In this document: positions 44,701 to 53,098 of the stretch, piece after piece
Numbering within the stretch: the stretch's first letter is position 1
How the letters are laid out: every line of letters starts with the position of its first letter
NCBI GenBank assembly: GCA_934755305.1
Contig: CAKVLD010000004.1
Span: 62,001-126,000, forward strand
DNA from: an uncultured Clostridium sp.
GTDB taxonomy: Bacteria; Bacillota; Clostridia; Clostridiales; Clostridiaceae
Direction of reading: 5' to 3'
DNA: 64,000 nucleotides
Notes under the pieces: generated by a model
What the model saw: only the letters and a program-made list of their open reading frames with translations
What the model was told of the DNA's origin: nothing
Databases searched by the model: none
Made by a program: the position numbers and the translations under genes

Positions 44701-47107
44701 CTATAGTACAGCTAAGTTTAATGTAGAAAACTTAGATTTCTGGAATGGCTATGGAGGCTTTGATCCAGTAGATAGTAGTTATGTTATAAAGCTTGATAAT
44801 TATAAGGATACACCAGCACCTTGGATAAATGTTATTTCTAATGAAGATTTTGGATTTCATATCTCAGAAGTTGGGTCTGCTTATACTTGGTGTGGAAATA
44901 GCAGGGAAAATAAAATTACACCTTGGAGCAATGATTGGGTAACAGATCATTTAGGTGAAGCTTTATATATAAGGGATGAAGAGACAGGTAAATACTTCTC
45001 TATATCACCAAAGCCAGTTAGAGATAAGGGAGAATATATAATAAGACATTCTTTTGGATGTTCTACTTTTATTCATGAAGCTTATGGTATAAAAGGAGAG
45101 ATGGAAGTATTTTGTCCAAAGGGAGAAAAGCTTAAATTTCAAAAAGTGATTTTAGAAAATTTAACAGATGAAGATAGAGAAATATCTGTATATTATTATG
45201 CACAATTAGTCTTAGGAGTTTTTAGTTATGGAAGTGCAAGATATATATCAACATCATTAAAAGATGAATGCATAGTTGGAGAAAATCCTTATAGTAAGTA
45301 TTTTGGAAAAGGTAAAGCTTATTTAACTATAGTTGGAGGAGATAATCTCACTTTTACAGGAGATAGGAAAGAGTTTATCGGAATAGGGGGAACAACTTCT
45401 AGACCAAGAGCTTTAGAATATAATAATTTATCAAATAAAATAGGAAGTATATATGATCCATGTTTAGCAGCAAAAAGCAAATTAATTTTAAAAGCTAAAG
45501 AAAAAAAGGAAGTAGTAATACTTTTTGGTCAAGAAGAGTCTTATGAAGATATAGAAAAAATAATTAATAAATATAAAAGTATAGAAAATTGTAATAATGC
45601 CTTAGAAGAGGTTAAAAAATATTGGTCACATTTCCTAGGGAATATACAAGTTAAAACAAAAGATAAATCTATGAACTATTTGCTTAATGGGTGGCTTTTA
45701 TATCAAACATATAGTTGTAGATATTTGAGTAGAACAGCATTTTATCAATCAGGAGGAGCTTATGGATATAGAGATCAACTTCAAGATTCTATATCATTAG
45801 GAATAGTAAATTCTGAAATAACTAAAGCACAAATATTAAGAAGTGCAGAGAAACAATATTTAGAAGGTGATGTTCAACATTGGTGGCATCCAGTTATTAA
45901 TAGTGGAATAAGAACAAGGTTTTCAGATGATTTATTATGGTTGCCTTATGTGACCTATGAGTATATTTCAAAAACAGGAGATTATTCAATATTAAATTTA
46001 AAAGCAAGATATTTAGAGGATGAACCTTTAAAAGAGGGAGAAGACGAAAGATATACTATAGTAGATGTATCTAATAAAGAAGGAAGTATATATGAACATT
46101 GTATAAAGGCTATAGATAGAGCTTTAAAGTTTGGAAAACACAATATTCCATTAATGGGAAGTGGAGATTGGAATGATGGTATGAGCACTGTGGGGAATAA
46201 AGGAAAAGGGGAAAGCGTATGGCTTGGATGGTTCCTATATAAAATATTAGATAATTTTGATACTATATGTGGATATATGAAAGATGAAGCCAAACAAGAA
46301 TATTACAAGGAAAAGAAGGAGTTTATAAAAGAAAACTTAGAAAAGGAAGCTTGGGATGGCAGTTGGTACAGAAGAGCTTACTTTGATGATGGAACTCCTT
46401 TAGGTTCAAGAGAAAATGAAGAATGTCAAATAGATTCATTAGCTCAAAGTTGGAGTATAATATCAGGCGCTGCTACAAAAGAAAGAAGTATAGAAGCTAT
46501 GAATGCAGTAGAGAGAAATCTAGTTAAAGAAGATAAAGGCATGATATTATTATTAACTCCACCTTTTGAAAAGTCTGATTTAGAGCCTGGTTATATAAAG
46601 GGCTATGTGGCAGGAGTAAGAGAAAATGGTGGTCAATATACTCATGCAGCTGTATGGGTGATTTTAGCTTTAACTAAGTTAGGGTTAGGTGATAAGGCAG
46701 TAAGATATTACAATATGATAAATCCTATAAATCATACTAATACAGAACTTGAATGTAAAAGTTATAAGTTAGAACCTTATGTTATGGCTGCAGATGTATA
46801 TATAAGAGAGCCTCATGGTGGTCGTGGAGGCTGGAGCTGGTATACTGGTGCATCTGGATGGATGTATAAAGTAGGAGTTGAAGATATTTTAGGTTTAAAA
46901 ACTATAGATGGAAAAGGATATAAAATAGAACCATGTATTCCAGCATCTTGGGAAGGATATAAGATAAATATAAAAAATGATACAGAGGACTATGAGATAA
47001 TTGTAGAAAGGGGTAAAAATAAAGGAATATCAATTAATGGTAAAAAAGCAGAATGTGATATAATATATAAAGATCAGGGAAAAATAAAGGTTAATGTTAT
47101 AATATAA
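38750..47107 (+). CDS. Cyclic beta-1,2-glucan synthase-like protein (GT84 + glycoamylase-like + GH94)
   Basis: A giant membrane protein of 2785 residues with the architecture of NdvB/ChvB. There is an N-terminal helical region (1-340), membrane spans near 350-405, and a glycosyltransferase with LDADTFMP (about 563), HDLLEGAYVRCG (675) and RLHRWVRGDWQLLRW (707). More membrane spans lie at about 745-905. A glycoamylase-like domain follows at about 960-1430 (VPWGISESAYYQFD), then two GH94-type sandwich regions and a GH94 catalytic domain with GSGDWNDGM near 2473. In proteobacteria such enzymes make and cyclise periplasmic beta-1,2-glucan; here the product is inferred only. TTG start after GGGAGTG. 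Single gene. Confidence 0.88.
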   Translation: MNKKETSNCRKHVLNELKAAFSLIKENYKYIKYAENEREEILGAGEWLLDNIYLIEKEYKSIKENMPREYFDNLNKINEEDENPRVLEYAKEYINRKEGEITQDEVINFLNNKKTIFTIAELWAFPLMLKIAIILNIAGITSQLVAFQEERIKGKIIAYRIIDNKEDAKNILKDINSEVKSSSIFWDTLKRTLRDNSIEDAKLWDFISLQDEDNSIRNSFIEGNLEQNISIYISALRKIEDIEWREVFNQTSYIEKQLLKDPDHIYELMDFDTKDYYRHKVEELSRKFKVEENALIDEVLELSETAKVDNKDEYKTHVGYYLMDEGVYELKKRLNSKAKVRVTMKESLFVVLNILITLVITGTVLALSYNLGSDFTTKEFIISALVTIIPASEITVAFINWSVSKVVPIRFMPKMNFLDNIPDTFKTIVVIPAMLTSPKRTAELISQLEVIYHANKDKNIYFALLGDFPDYKEEVGPGDKSIINTGLKEIKRLNDKYFKDDEHFFLLNRDRVFNKSEGVFMGRERKRGKLLEFMAFLKGDKNHTYTTISGDISKLKEMKFLITLDADTFMPKDSAKELIGTMAHVLNTAKLEDNRVKHGYGIIQPKVSISLESKNSSAFSRIFAGDSGVDGYSVAYSDTYEDLFAEGSFVGKGIIDIDAFYNILKDEIPENKVLSHDLLEGAYVRCGLVNDIEFIDNYPSSYGASTKRLHRWVRGDWQLLRWLFSPKISLLSKWKIFDNLRRSLLAQNLLLAVLLNLTVLEGEEQIVMLCFLGAIIPLVFTVTDFVVTPKNTIIGTFKSLRQCILIISFIPYQAYVMTDAIIRSLYRMFVSKKKLLEWQTAEDVEKNINNSKVSYVKRMWFSILMGVTVIFISLNSRAVIKVTNIPIGCIWLISPYIAYYISISDSKNKYELSLEDKELLRDNSRRIWAYYEDFVNDENNYLAPDNYQENPYKGVAYRTSPTNIGMGLISNIVAYDLGYIPLGEVVDRLELVLDGMDRLEKYKGHYLNWYDTRNCEGLWPRYISTVDSGNLLGYLMVIKKSLEEYKNKPIIRVEEIEGIKDTLKILGINYESSDLEIKDYKAELEKILDILEKENVEKEDKEKLYWLNKAKKEVKLKISYYDYIFDGVSKLFGKKFNINSPSVYEIIKYINELDNFSGKEFKNVLKEKLTLLSTLINRIDNIINRINKIIEEMDFKFLYNADRGLFYIGFNIEENSSGSSYYDLLASESRTTSFITIALNEVPKEHWFKLSRAMTKAFSEKALVSWSGTMFEYFMPSLIMKSYKDTLLNMTYASVIAAQQNFARRKKVPWGISESAYYQFDMGDNYQYKAFGVPGIGLKRGLENELVISPYSTLITLPYSKDEGINNLRKLKEKNVYGRYGFIEAIDYTKNRVSKMNVDDEEVESKNVSCYMVHHLGMSLMALDNILNNNILQERFHSIPEVKSVELLLKEKIPSRITFDREEIIEGRRNNIEVEETIPRIYEGARRENPEVLLLSNGSYSVMTTLTGSGYAKKDNMTIYRWKGDSTTDSSGSFFYIKNLNSNNYWSSTYEPCKTQGEEYRAEFKVDRGIFKRKDGSIESNLEIVVSPEDDVEIRKLIFKNTGNKGRSIEVTSYMEVTLQSFEGDAVHPSFSNLFISTEYLEDKKCIIGNRRPRASNSTVPYVFHKLVTNEKLEGNITYETSRLNFIGRNRSLENPRALDNGMTLGNTVGTVLDPIMSIRGRIRLEPNEEKVLYYVTGTTKSREETIALVDKYSEVNKLERCYYSYSKAVQLELRAIGIKSEQANIYQRLASYILFLHSGRNDRENYIKEIKHNQQDLWAYGISGDLPIAMAMVKTEEDMDLVRGMIKMHYYWKSKGLKVDLLIYNDEESSYEQPLQQNIISAVNLSKEGEILNKPGGIFIHNNSTMNKEIRDFLIGISALYVDSSKGSIITQIRDIDKLEEDIDLRHKELEKIHKFTLPVDRENMEVNEENLFVKTKEEDIKSYSTAKFNVENLDFWNGYGGFDPVDSSYVIKLDNYKDTPAPWINVISNEDFGFHISEVGSAYTWCGNSRENKITPWSNDWVTDHLGEALYIRDEETGKYFSISPKPVRDKGEYIIRHSFGCSTFIHEAYGIKGEMEVFCPKGEKLKFQKVILENLTDEDREISVYYYAQLVLGVFSYGSARYISTSLKDECIVGENPYSKYFGKGKAYLTIVGGDNLTFTGDRKEFIGIGGTTSRPRALEYNNLSNKIGSIYDPCLAAKSKLILKAKEKKEVVILFGQEESYEDIEKIINKYKSIENCNNALEEVKKYWSHFLGNIQVKTKDKSMNYLLNGWLLYQTYSCRYLSRTAFYQSGGAYGYRDQLQDSISLGIVNSEITKAQILRSAEKQYLEGDVQHWWHPVINSGIRTRFSDDLLWLPYVTYEYISKTGDYSILNLKARYLEDEPLKEGEDERYTIVDVSNKEGSIYEHCIKAIDRALKFGKHNIPLMGSGDWNDGMSTVGNKGKGESVWLGWFLYKILDNFDTICGYMKDEAKQEYYKEKKEFIKENLEKEAWDGSWYRRAYFDDGTPLGSRENEECQIDSLAQSWSIISGAATKERSIEAMNAVERNLVKEDKGMILLLTPPFEKSDLEPGYIKGYVAGVRENGGQYTHAAVWVILALTKLGLGDKAVRYYNMINPINHTNTELECKSYKLEPYVMAADVYIREPHGGRGGWSWYTGASGWMYKVGVEDILGLKTIDGKGYKIEPCIPASWEGYKINIKNDTEDYEIIVERGKNKGISINGKKAECDIIYKDQGKIKVNVII

Positions 47108-47111
47108 TTTA

Positions 47112-47157
47112 TGTCTCAGAAATATAATATGTTAAAATAAGATATATTTCTGAGACA
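47112..47157 (+). terminator. Hairpin after the giant glucan synthase gene
   Basis: TGTCTCAGAAATATA pairs perfectly with TATATTTCTGAGACA around 16 bases. No T run follows, so termination is likely but not certain. Confidence 0.65.
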
Positions 47158-47254
47158 AATATTTATGAAATATAATATACCATATTTTATATATTATATT
47201 TACATGTTAGAAAAAAATGTGTAAAATTAAGGGGATTAAGGTGGTGAATTGAGA

Positions 47255-48007
47255 ATGAATAATAGTAAAAAAGGTTTAGTGATAATAGTTTTATTAACTA
47301 TGACTTTAATAGCAATTCTTGGAGTTGGAATAGTAAAAACCAAAAAGTTAAATGCTAAAAACCAAAAAGAATTTATGGAATTCATGGAAGCGTTTAATAA
47401 TGAAACATTAGAAAAAGAAACAAAAGCAGCTGATTTTGTTGGTAAGGTAAAAGAAAAGCAAGAAGTTAACATGTTAATATTAGGGGATGGATTAGCAGCC
47501 AGCCAAGGAAAAACAACAGATGATGGTATTTGGAGCGATGGAGTATCTAATTTTATTAAGAGTACATATGGATCTGAAGTTAAGTTGCAAGTAATAAGTG
47601 AAAGTAAGGCTAAGATAGAAGATGGATTAAATACTGTAAATTTAAATGACATATCTAATAATGATCTTATAATACTTTGTTATGGAAGTAATGATAGTAG
47701 TGATTTTACAAGTATAGATTCATTTAAAGGAAATTATACTAATATGGTCAAGAAAGTTAAGGAAGAAAATCCTAACGCAACTGTAATAGTAGTACTACCA
47801 AGTAATTTAAGTTTGGATAATAAGTACAGATTAAAGATAATGGAGGTTTGCAATGAAAATGGACTAGCTTATGCTGATATGAAAACTTCATTTCAACAAT
47901 CAGGATATGCAGAATCTAAATTAACAAAAAATTCTTTACCTACAGATATGGGATATCAAATATATAGTCAAACTATAAACAATATTATAAAGTCATTAAT
48001 TGTATAA
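47255..48007 (+). CDS. Membrane-anchored SGNH-like protein lacking catalytic residues
   Basis: A 250-residue protein with an N-terminal membrane span (about 8-27) and an extracellular SGNH/GDSL-hydrolase fold. Block I reads LILGDGLAASQG, where the nucleophile serine of GDS is replaced by glycine. Block III is kept (YGSNDSS). Block V reads LPTDMGYQ, with tyrosine where the catalytic histidine normally stands. It is therefore probably a pseudoenzyme or binding protein. The ATG at 47255, nine bases after AAGGTGG, is preferred over a TTG at 47249. No clear operon partner. Confidence 0.75.
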   Translation: MNNSKKGLVIIVLLTMTLIAILGVGIVKTKKLNAKNQKEFMEFMEAFNNETLEKETKAADFVGKVKEKQEVNMLILGDGLAASQGKTTDDGIWSDGVSNFIKSTYGSEVKLQVISESKAKIEDGLNTVNLNDISNNDLIILCYGSNDSSDFTSIDSFKGNYTNMVKKVKEENPNATVIVVLPSNLSLDNKYRLKIMEVCNENGLAYADMKTSFQQSGYAESKLTKNSLPTDMGYQIYSQTINNIIKSLIV

Positions 48008-48087
48008 ATGTAATAATTATACATTGATAAGGCGAACATTAATTGATATAATAGTAATGTTTTTTCACTATGAATTATGGAGGGTTT

Positions 48088-48645
48088 ATGATGCCTGTAA
48101 AGATAGCAATTTTAGGTGGCCCTAGATGTGGCAAGACTACCTTAATGCAACAATTATATGTAGAACTAAAAATAAGAGATATAAATGTAGGAGCTGTTCC
48201 TGAATATAGTACGGATTATCTTAAAGATAAAGGTATGATTGAAAATATAGCAGAACAATATGGGATATATTTAGGCCAACTAAGATTAGAAGAAGAGTTA
48301 AATGAATTTGATTATGCTATAACTGATTATGCAACATTTGTTCCATACATATATGGAAGATTTATGCTTGGTGATAAAGAAAGAACAAAGAAAGAAATAG
48401 AGATATTAAAAGATTTATACATACTTGCTCTAAGAGATTTACCAAAGTATGATCACATATTTTTTGTTCCAAGAGAGTTTGGATATACAAAAGACGGTGT
48501 AAGATGGCAAGATGAAGATATGGCATCTGCAGTAGATAGTGCTATTTTATCTTTCTTACAAGCTGAAAATGTTAAATACACAACTATAAGTGGGACAACC
48601 AAAGAAAGAGCAGAAAGTATTTTAAAAGAGATAGGAATAGAATAA
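48088..48645 (+). CDS. P-loop ATPase/kinase-like protein (AAA_28, NadR-like)
   Basis: About 185 residues. It has Walker A GGPRCGKTTL at the N-terminus, EYSTDYLKDKG, and a hydrophobic Walker-B-like strand EFDYAITDYATFVP, as in NadR-type ribosylnicotinamide kinases and related AAA_28 proteins. The substrate is unknown. The upstream ATG at 48070 is rejected because GGAGGG lies between it and the adjacent ATGs at 48088 and 48091, which are both plausible. A terminator follows directly. Confidence 0.7.
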   Translation: MMPVKIAILGGPRCGKTTLMQQLYVELKIRDINVGAVPEYSTDYLKDKGMIENIAEQYGIYLGQLRLEEELNEFDYAITDYATFVPYIYGRFMLGDKERTKKEIEILKDLYILALRDLPKYDHIFFVPREFGYTKDGVRWQDEDMASAVDSAILSFLQAENVKYTTISGTTKERAESILKEIGIE

Positions 48646-48664
48646 ATTAAAAAGTTTGAGTTAG

Positions 48665-48694
48665 AAGTGTTGATTTTTTATCAGCACTTTTTTT
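48665..48694 (+). terminator. Terminator
   Basis: AAGTGTTGAT pairs with ATCAGCACTT around five T, followed by a run of T. Confidence 0.85.
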
Positions 48695-48764
48695 GACATT
48701 AGAAAAATATAATATTTTATAGCAGAAATTATTATAGGATATTGAAAAAAGTAATAAAAAGTAT

Positions 48765-48824
48765 TGTAAATGTTTACAAAAAGAATTGATATTCATTGAA
48801 TTTTATTAAAATAGATTCTATTAT
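48765..48824 (+). promoter_or_regulatory. cre-like palindrome and promoter of the acyltransferase gene
   Basis: The perfect palindromic arms TGTAAA-TG-TTTACA (48765-48778) match the CcpA cre consensus at 13 of 14 positions. They lie 17 bases before TTGAAT (48796-48801), a 17-base spacer and TATTAT (48819-48824). The position upstream of -35 would fit activation better than repression. Confidence 0.6.
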
Positions 48825-48858
48825 ATAAATGAAAATTTATATAATAGGGGGCAAGATT

Positions 48859-49968
48859 ATGAATAAGTATTTAAGTTTAAAAATTAAAGTTATTTCTTTT
48901 ATAGCTATCATCATGGTAGTATTTACACATTGTTATAATTTTAAAGATAATTTCTTAACAGTAACTACAATTATCACAGAGGGATTAAATTATGGGACGT
49001 TTATAGAATACTTTATATGCAATGGATTAAGTAGAGCTTCAGTACCAATATTCTTTTTGATATCAGGTTATTTATTTTTTTTATCCTTTGAATTTTCAGT
49101 ATCTGGATATTTTAGTAAAATAAAAAGTAGATTTAAGTCTTTATTTATACCGTATGTATTATGGTCATTTATAAGTATGGGAATTTGTCTGATTTTCTGG
49201 GGAGTAGATATAATGCCTGTAAACGATATGAAGACTAATTTAGAAGGAGGAGGATTTGCACAAGTCTTTTTAAATCCGCCTAATTTTCAATTTTGGTTTG
49301 TAAAGCAATTAATAATTTATTTTGTATTATCACCAATATTCTATTTATTATTAAGGTGTAAAATTACTAGAATTATATATTTATTAGCAGTACTATTCTT
49401 ATGGATTATAGATTTTGGAGCAATATTTAATGTTATTGTAGTAGAAGCTTTATTATTCTTTTCTTTAGGAGCATATCTTTCAATTGCAAAAAAAGAAGAT
49501 ATTATTTTAAAAGAAAAGAGTAAGAATGTAGTTATTGTAATTTTAGCAATGTGGGTTGTAACATTAGTAATAAAGACAGTATTATGTGGAGTACTAAGTA
49601 TGGATGATTCTACTACAGTTATTTTAATTTTATACAAAGTAAGTGTACTGATAGGTATATTTTCAATGTGGTTTGGATTAGATTATGTAATGAAAAATGA
49701 GAAACTTACTAAAAATATTTTAAGATTTACCCCACATACATTTTTTATTTTTTGTTTTCATGAACCTTTATTAGATTTTGTTATTCAGTATAGTTTGATA
49801 AATATTAGTGATGGAACTTTATTTAATACAATTACATTTTTTATTTATCCTATAGTAACAATAATTTTAGCTATTTTGATAAGTAAATTATTGATTAAAT
49901 ATTTTTCAGGAGTACATGATATTTTAACTGGAAGTAGGGGAACTAAAAAAATAAATTTAGTAAAGTAA
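48859..49968 (+). CDS. Acyltransferase 3 family membrane protein
   Basis: An integral membrane protein of 369 residues with about ten hydrophobic segments. FTHCYNF near the N-terminus carries the family's conserved histidine; SRASVPIFFLISGYLFF and FWFVKQLIIYFVLSPIFYL are typical of acyltransferase 3 proteins, which O-acetylate or succinylate cell-surface glycans. The ATG at 48859 follows GGGGGCAAG; an upstream ATG at 48829 lies inside the promoter region. The substrate is unknown. It stands just before galE and may act on surface polysaccharide. Confidence 0.85.
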   Translation: MNKYLSLKIKVISFIAIIMVVFTHCYNFKDNFLTVTTIITEGLNYGTFIEYFICNGLSRASVPIFFLISGYLFFLSFEFSVSGYFSKIKSRFKSLFIPYVLWSFISMGICLIFWGVDIMPVNDMKTNLEGGGFAQVFLNPPNFQFWFVKQLIIYFVLSPIFYLLLRCKITRIIYLLAVLFLWIIDFGAIFNVIVVEALLFFSLGAYLSIAKKEDIILKEKSKNVVIVILAMWVVTLVIKTVLCGVLSMDDSTTVILILYKVSVLIGIFSMWFGLDYVMKNEKLTKNILRFTPHTFFIFCFHEPLLDFVIQYSLINISDGTLFNTITFFIYPIVTIILAILISKLLIKYFSGVHDILTGSRGTKKINLVK

Positions 49969-50074
49969 TATTTATTTCATAAATATGTAAGAAGATTTTA
50001 AGTAATAAGGGTTTTAATTTAAAATATATAATGCTAAAGTTAATATAATAAGAAAAATAAGGAGGAAACATAAT

Positions 50075-51061
50075 ATGGCTATTCTTGTGTGTGGAGGAGC
50101 TGGCTATATAGGTAGTCACATGGTAGCAGAACTTCTAGAAAATAAAGAAGAAGTTGTTATATTAGATAATTTTGAAAAAGGTCATAAAGATGCTCTATTA
50201 GGAGGCAAACTTTATGTTGGAGATTTAAGGGATAAAGAGATATTAAATAAAGTTTTTACTGAAAATAAAATAGATGCAGTTATTGATTTTGCAGCTTATT
50301 CTCTAGTTGGAGAAAGTATGACAGAACCATTAAAATATTTTAATAATAATGTTTATGGAACAATAAGTTTACTTGAAGCTATGAAAGAACATGGTGTTAA
50401 GTATATTGTATTTTCATCTACAGCTGCAACTTATGGAGAGCCAAAAGTAGTTCCTATAGAAGAAAATAGTGACACTATACCTACAAATGCTTATGGAGAA
50501 TCTAAGTTATTAGTAGAAAAAATACTAAGATGGTGCGATAGTGCTTATGGAATAAAATATACAGCTTTAAGATATTTTAATGCAGCAGGAGCACATGTAA
50601 GTGGACAAATAGGAGAAGATCATTCTCCAGAAACGCATTTAATACCATTAATTTTAGATGTTGCCTTAGGAAATAGGGAAAAGATAATGATGTTTGGTGA
50701 TGATTATAATACTAAGGATGGAACTTGTGTAAGAGATTATATTCATGTTACTGATTTAGCAAAAGCTCATCTTTTAGCTCTAAAGAGATTAAAAAATGGA
50801 GGAGAAAGTACAGCTTATAATTTAGGTAATGGTACAGGATTCTCTGTTAAAGAAGTTGTAGAAGTTGCAAGAAAAGTTACAGGACATGAAATACCAGCAG
50901 AAGTAGCACCTAGAAGAGCAGGAGATCCAGCAACATTAATAGCTTCTTCAGAAAGAGCTATAAAAGAATTAGGATGGGAACCAAAGTTTAATGATTTAGA
51001 AACAATTATTAGTACAGCTTGGAAATGGCATAGTTCTCATCCACAAGGTTATGAAAAATAG
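50075..51061 (+). CDS. galE: UDP-glucose 4-epimerase
   Basis: Interconverts UDP-glucose and UDP-galactose. It has the NAD-binding motif GGAGYIGSH (7-15), the catalytic pair Tyr140 and Lys144 (AYGESK), SSTAATYGEP and the C-terminal WKWHSSHPQGY. 328 residues. AAGGAGGAAAC precedes the ATG. It supplies UDP-galactose to surface polysaccharide synthesis, though it is 4 kb from the capsule operon and transcribed separately. Confidence 0.95.
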   Translation: MAILVCGGAGYIGSHMVAELLENKEEVVILDNFEKGHKDALLGGKLYVGDLRDKEILNKVFTENKIDAVIDFAAYSLVGESMTEPLKYFNNNVYGTISLLEAMKEHGVKYIVFSSTAATYGEPKVVPIEENSDTIPTNAYGESKLLVEKILRWCDSAYGIKYTALRYFNAAGAHVSGQIGEDHSPETHLIPLILDVALGNREKIMMFGDDYNTKDGTCVRDYIHVTDLAKAHLLALKRLKNGGESTAYNLGNGTGFSVKEVVEVARKVTGHEIPAEVAPRRAGDPATLIASSERAIKELGWEPKFNDLETIISTAWKWHSSHPQGYEK

Positions 51062-51077
51062 AATTTAGTAATGTATT

Positions 51078-51105
51078 AAGGTGATGTAGGTTGTTACATC
51101 ACCTT
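51078..51105. terminator. Bidirectional terminator between galE and a convergent small gene
   Basis: AAGGTGATGTA pairs with TACATCACCTT around six bases. The gene on the minus strand ends 15 bases away, so the hairpin can serve both. Confidence 0.7.
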
Positions 51106-51119
51106 TAATTATGTAAAAA

Positions 51120-51344
51120 TTAATCTATGCTATCAAGATCATCAGAAGTTTCAGGTAGTATGTTTTCTCCTTCATCAGCCAAGCTTTCTGTGTAATCAAA
51201 TTCCTGACAAGCTATATTATTAGCTACTATACGATTAGTAGCGGGATTTGCTAATTTTGTTGAAGTTCCATTAGGTGCAAAACTTCTTATATTCTGTGGG
51301 TGATAGCAAGTTCTAGTACGTGGTAAGTAAGGTTTATCTTCCAT
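51120..51344 (-). CDS. Small hypothetical protein, 74 residues
   Basis: Translation is well supported by AAAGGAGGACTTGTTATG. The protein starts MEDKPYLPRTRTCYHPQNIRS, has a central NRIVANNIACQEFDY and an acidic tail (ENILPETSDDLDSID). No membrane segment or known domain is visible. Two cysteines are 27 residues apart. I do not recognise the family. It is convergent with galE and divergent from prfC. Confidence 0.65.
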   Translation of the reverse strand: MEDKPYLPRTRTCYHPQNIRSFAPNGTSTKLANPATNRIVANNIACQEFDYTESLADEGENILPETSDDLDSID

Positions 51345-51505
51345 AACAAGTCCTCCTTTATTTTATTAATATGATTAGTTTATTCAAAAATATAAAAATA
51401 ATTCAAAAGGATTTTATAGAATAATAATTATTCCCTAAACTTCATTGCTTTATGATATAATAATAAGTTGTAAATGAAGGAATTATATTAGAGGAGGAAA
51501 AAACT

Positions 51506-53098
51506 TTGTCTGATTACATAAATGAAATAAAAAAGAGAAGAACCTTTGCAATTATTTCTCACCCAGATGCTGGTAAGACTACTCTTACAGAAAAGTTCTT
51601 ACTATATGGAGGAGCTATAAGACTGGCAGGTTCTGTAAAGGCTAGAAAAGCATCAAAACATGCTGTTTCAGACTGGATGGAAATAGAAAAGCAAAGAGGT
51701 ATTTCTGTTACATCATCAGTAATGCAATTTAATTATAATGATCACTGTATAAATATACTAGATACACCAGGGCACCAAGACTTCTCAGAAGATACTTATA
51801 GAACTCTTATGGCAGCTGATTCAGCAGTAATGGTTGTTGATGCAGCTAAAGGTGTGGAAGATCAAACAAGAAAGTTATTCCATGTTTGTGCTTTAAGAGA
51901 AATGCCTATATTTACTCTTATAAATAAGATGGATAGAGAAGCTCAAGATCCTTTTAAACTATTAGATGATATAGAGAATGAATTAGGAATAAAAACTTAT
52001 CCTATGAACTGGCCAATAGGTTCAGGTAAGGACTTTAAAGGTATATATGAAAGAGATAACAATAGAATTATAGTTTTCAATGGTGGAAATCATGGTCAAA
52101 ACGAAGTTGAAACTGTAGAAGGAAATGTTGAAGATGAAAAGTTCAGAGAAATATTAGGAGAAGCTCTTCATAATAAGTTAATGGAAGATATCGAACTTTT
52201 AGATATTGCTGGAGATGACTTTGACATAGAAAAGGTAAGAAAAGGTGAATTAACACCTGTATTCTTTGGATCAGCATTAACTAACTTTGGGGTTCAACCA
52301 TTCCTTGAGCATTTCCTAGAAATGACTACATCACCACTTCCAAGAAACTCAAGTATTGGAGAAATTGATCCATTTGATGAAAAATTCTCTGCTTTTGTAT
52401 TTAAGATTCAAGCGAATATGAACAAGGCTCATAGAGATAGAATTGCCTTTATGAGAATATGTTCAGGTAAGTTTGAAAAAGGTATGGAAGTTATGCATAT
52501 GCAAGGTGGTAAGAAGATTAAACTTGCACAACCACAACAATTTATGGCTCAAGATAGAGAAATAGTAGAAGAAGCTTATGCAGGAGATATTATCGGGGTA
52601 TTTGATCCAGGTATATTCTCAATTGGTGATACTTTATGTTCACCTTCAAATAAATTTAAATTTGAAGGAATACCAGCTTTCGCACCAGAACATTTTGCAA
52701 GAGTTAGACCAGTAGATACTATGAAGAGAAAACAATTCGTAAAAGGTGTTACACAAATAGCTCAAGAAGGTGCTATCCAAGTATTTAAGGAACTTCATAT
52801 AGGTATGGAGGAAATAATAGTTGGAGTTGTAGGGGTACTACAATTTGAAGTTTTAGAATATAGACTTAAGAGTGAATATAACGTAGACATCAAGATGGAA
52901 AGACTTCCATATAGATATGTAAGATGGATAGAAAATGATGATATTGATCCAGATACATTAAATCTTACCTCAGATACTAAGAAAGTTAAGGATCTTAAGG
53001 ATAGAAACATTCTTATATTCCAAAATGACTGGGGTATTAGTTGGGCTCTAGACCATAATGATGGAATAATACTATCAGGTGTAGGAAAGACTGAGTAG
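51506..53098 (+). CDS. prfC: Peptide chain release factor 3
   Basis: Translational GTPase that recycles class I release factors. G1 is SHPDAGKTTL, G2 RGISVTSSVMQF, G3 DTPGHQDFSED, G4 NKMDREAQD. 530 residues, normal for RF3. The start is TTG behind GAGGAGG, giving MSDYINEIKKRRTFAIISHP. Repeat element E begins directly after the stop. Confidence 0.95.
   Translation: MSDYINEIKKRRTFAIISHPDAGKTTLTEKFLLYGGAIRLAGSVKARKASKHAVSDWMEIEKQRGISVTSSVMQFNYNDHCINILDTPGHQDFSEDTYRTLMAADSAVMVVDAAKGVEDQTRKLFHVCALREMPIFTLINKMDREAQDPFKLLDDIENELGIKTYPMNWPIGSGKDFKGIYERDNNRIIVFNGGNHGQNEVETVEGNVEDEKFREILGEALHNKLMEDIELLDIAGDDFDIEKVRKGELTPVFFGSALTNFGVQPFLEHFLEMTTSPLPRNSSIGEIDPFDEKFSAFVFKIQANMNKAHRDRIAFMRICSGKFEKGMEVMHMQGGKKIKLAQPQQFMAQDREIVEEAYAGDIIGVFDPGIFSIGDTLCSPSNKFKFEGIPAFAPEHFARVRPVDTMKRKQFVKGVTQIAQEGAIQVFKELHIGMEEIIVGVVGVLQFEVLEYRLKSEYNVDIKMERLPYRYVRWIENDDIDPDTLNLTSDTKKVKDLKDRNILIFQNDWGISWALDHNDGIILSGVGKTE

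Noticed and set aside
47236..47652. 138-codon frame on the minus strand
   Set aside because: It is fully antisense to the SGNH-like gene, whose coding pattern and ribosome site are clear.
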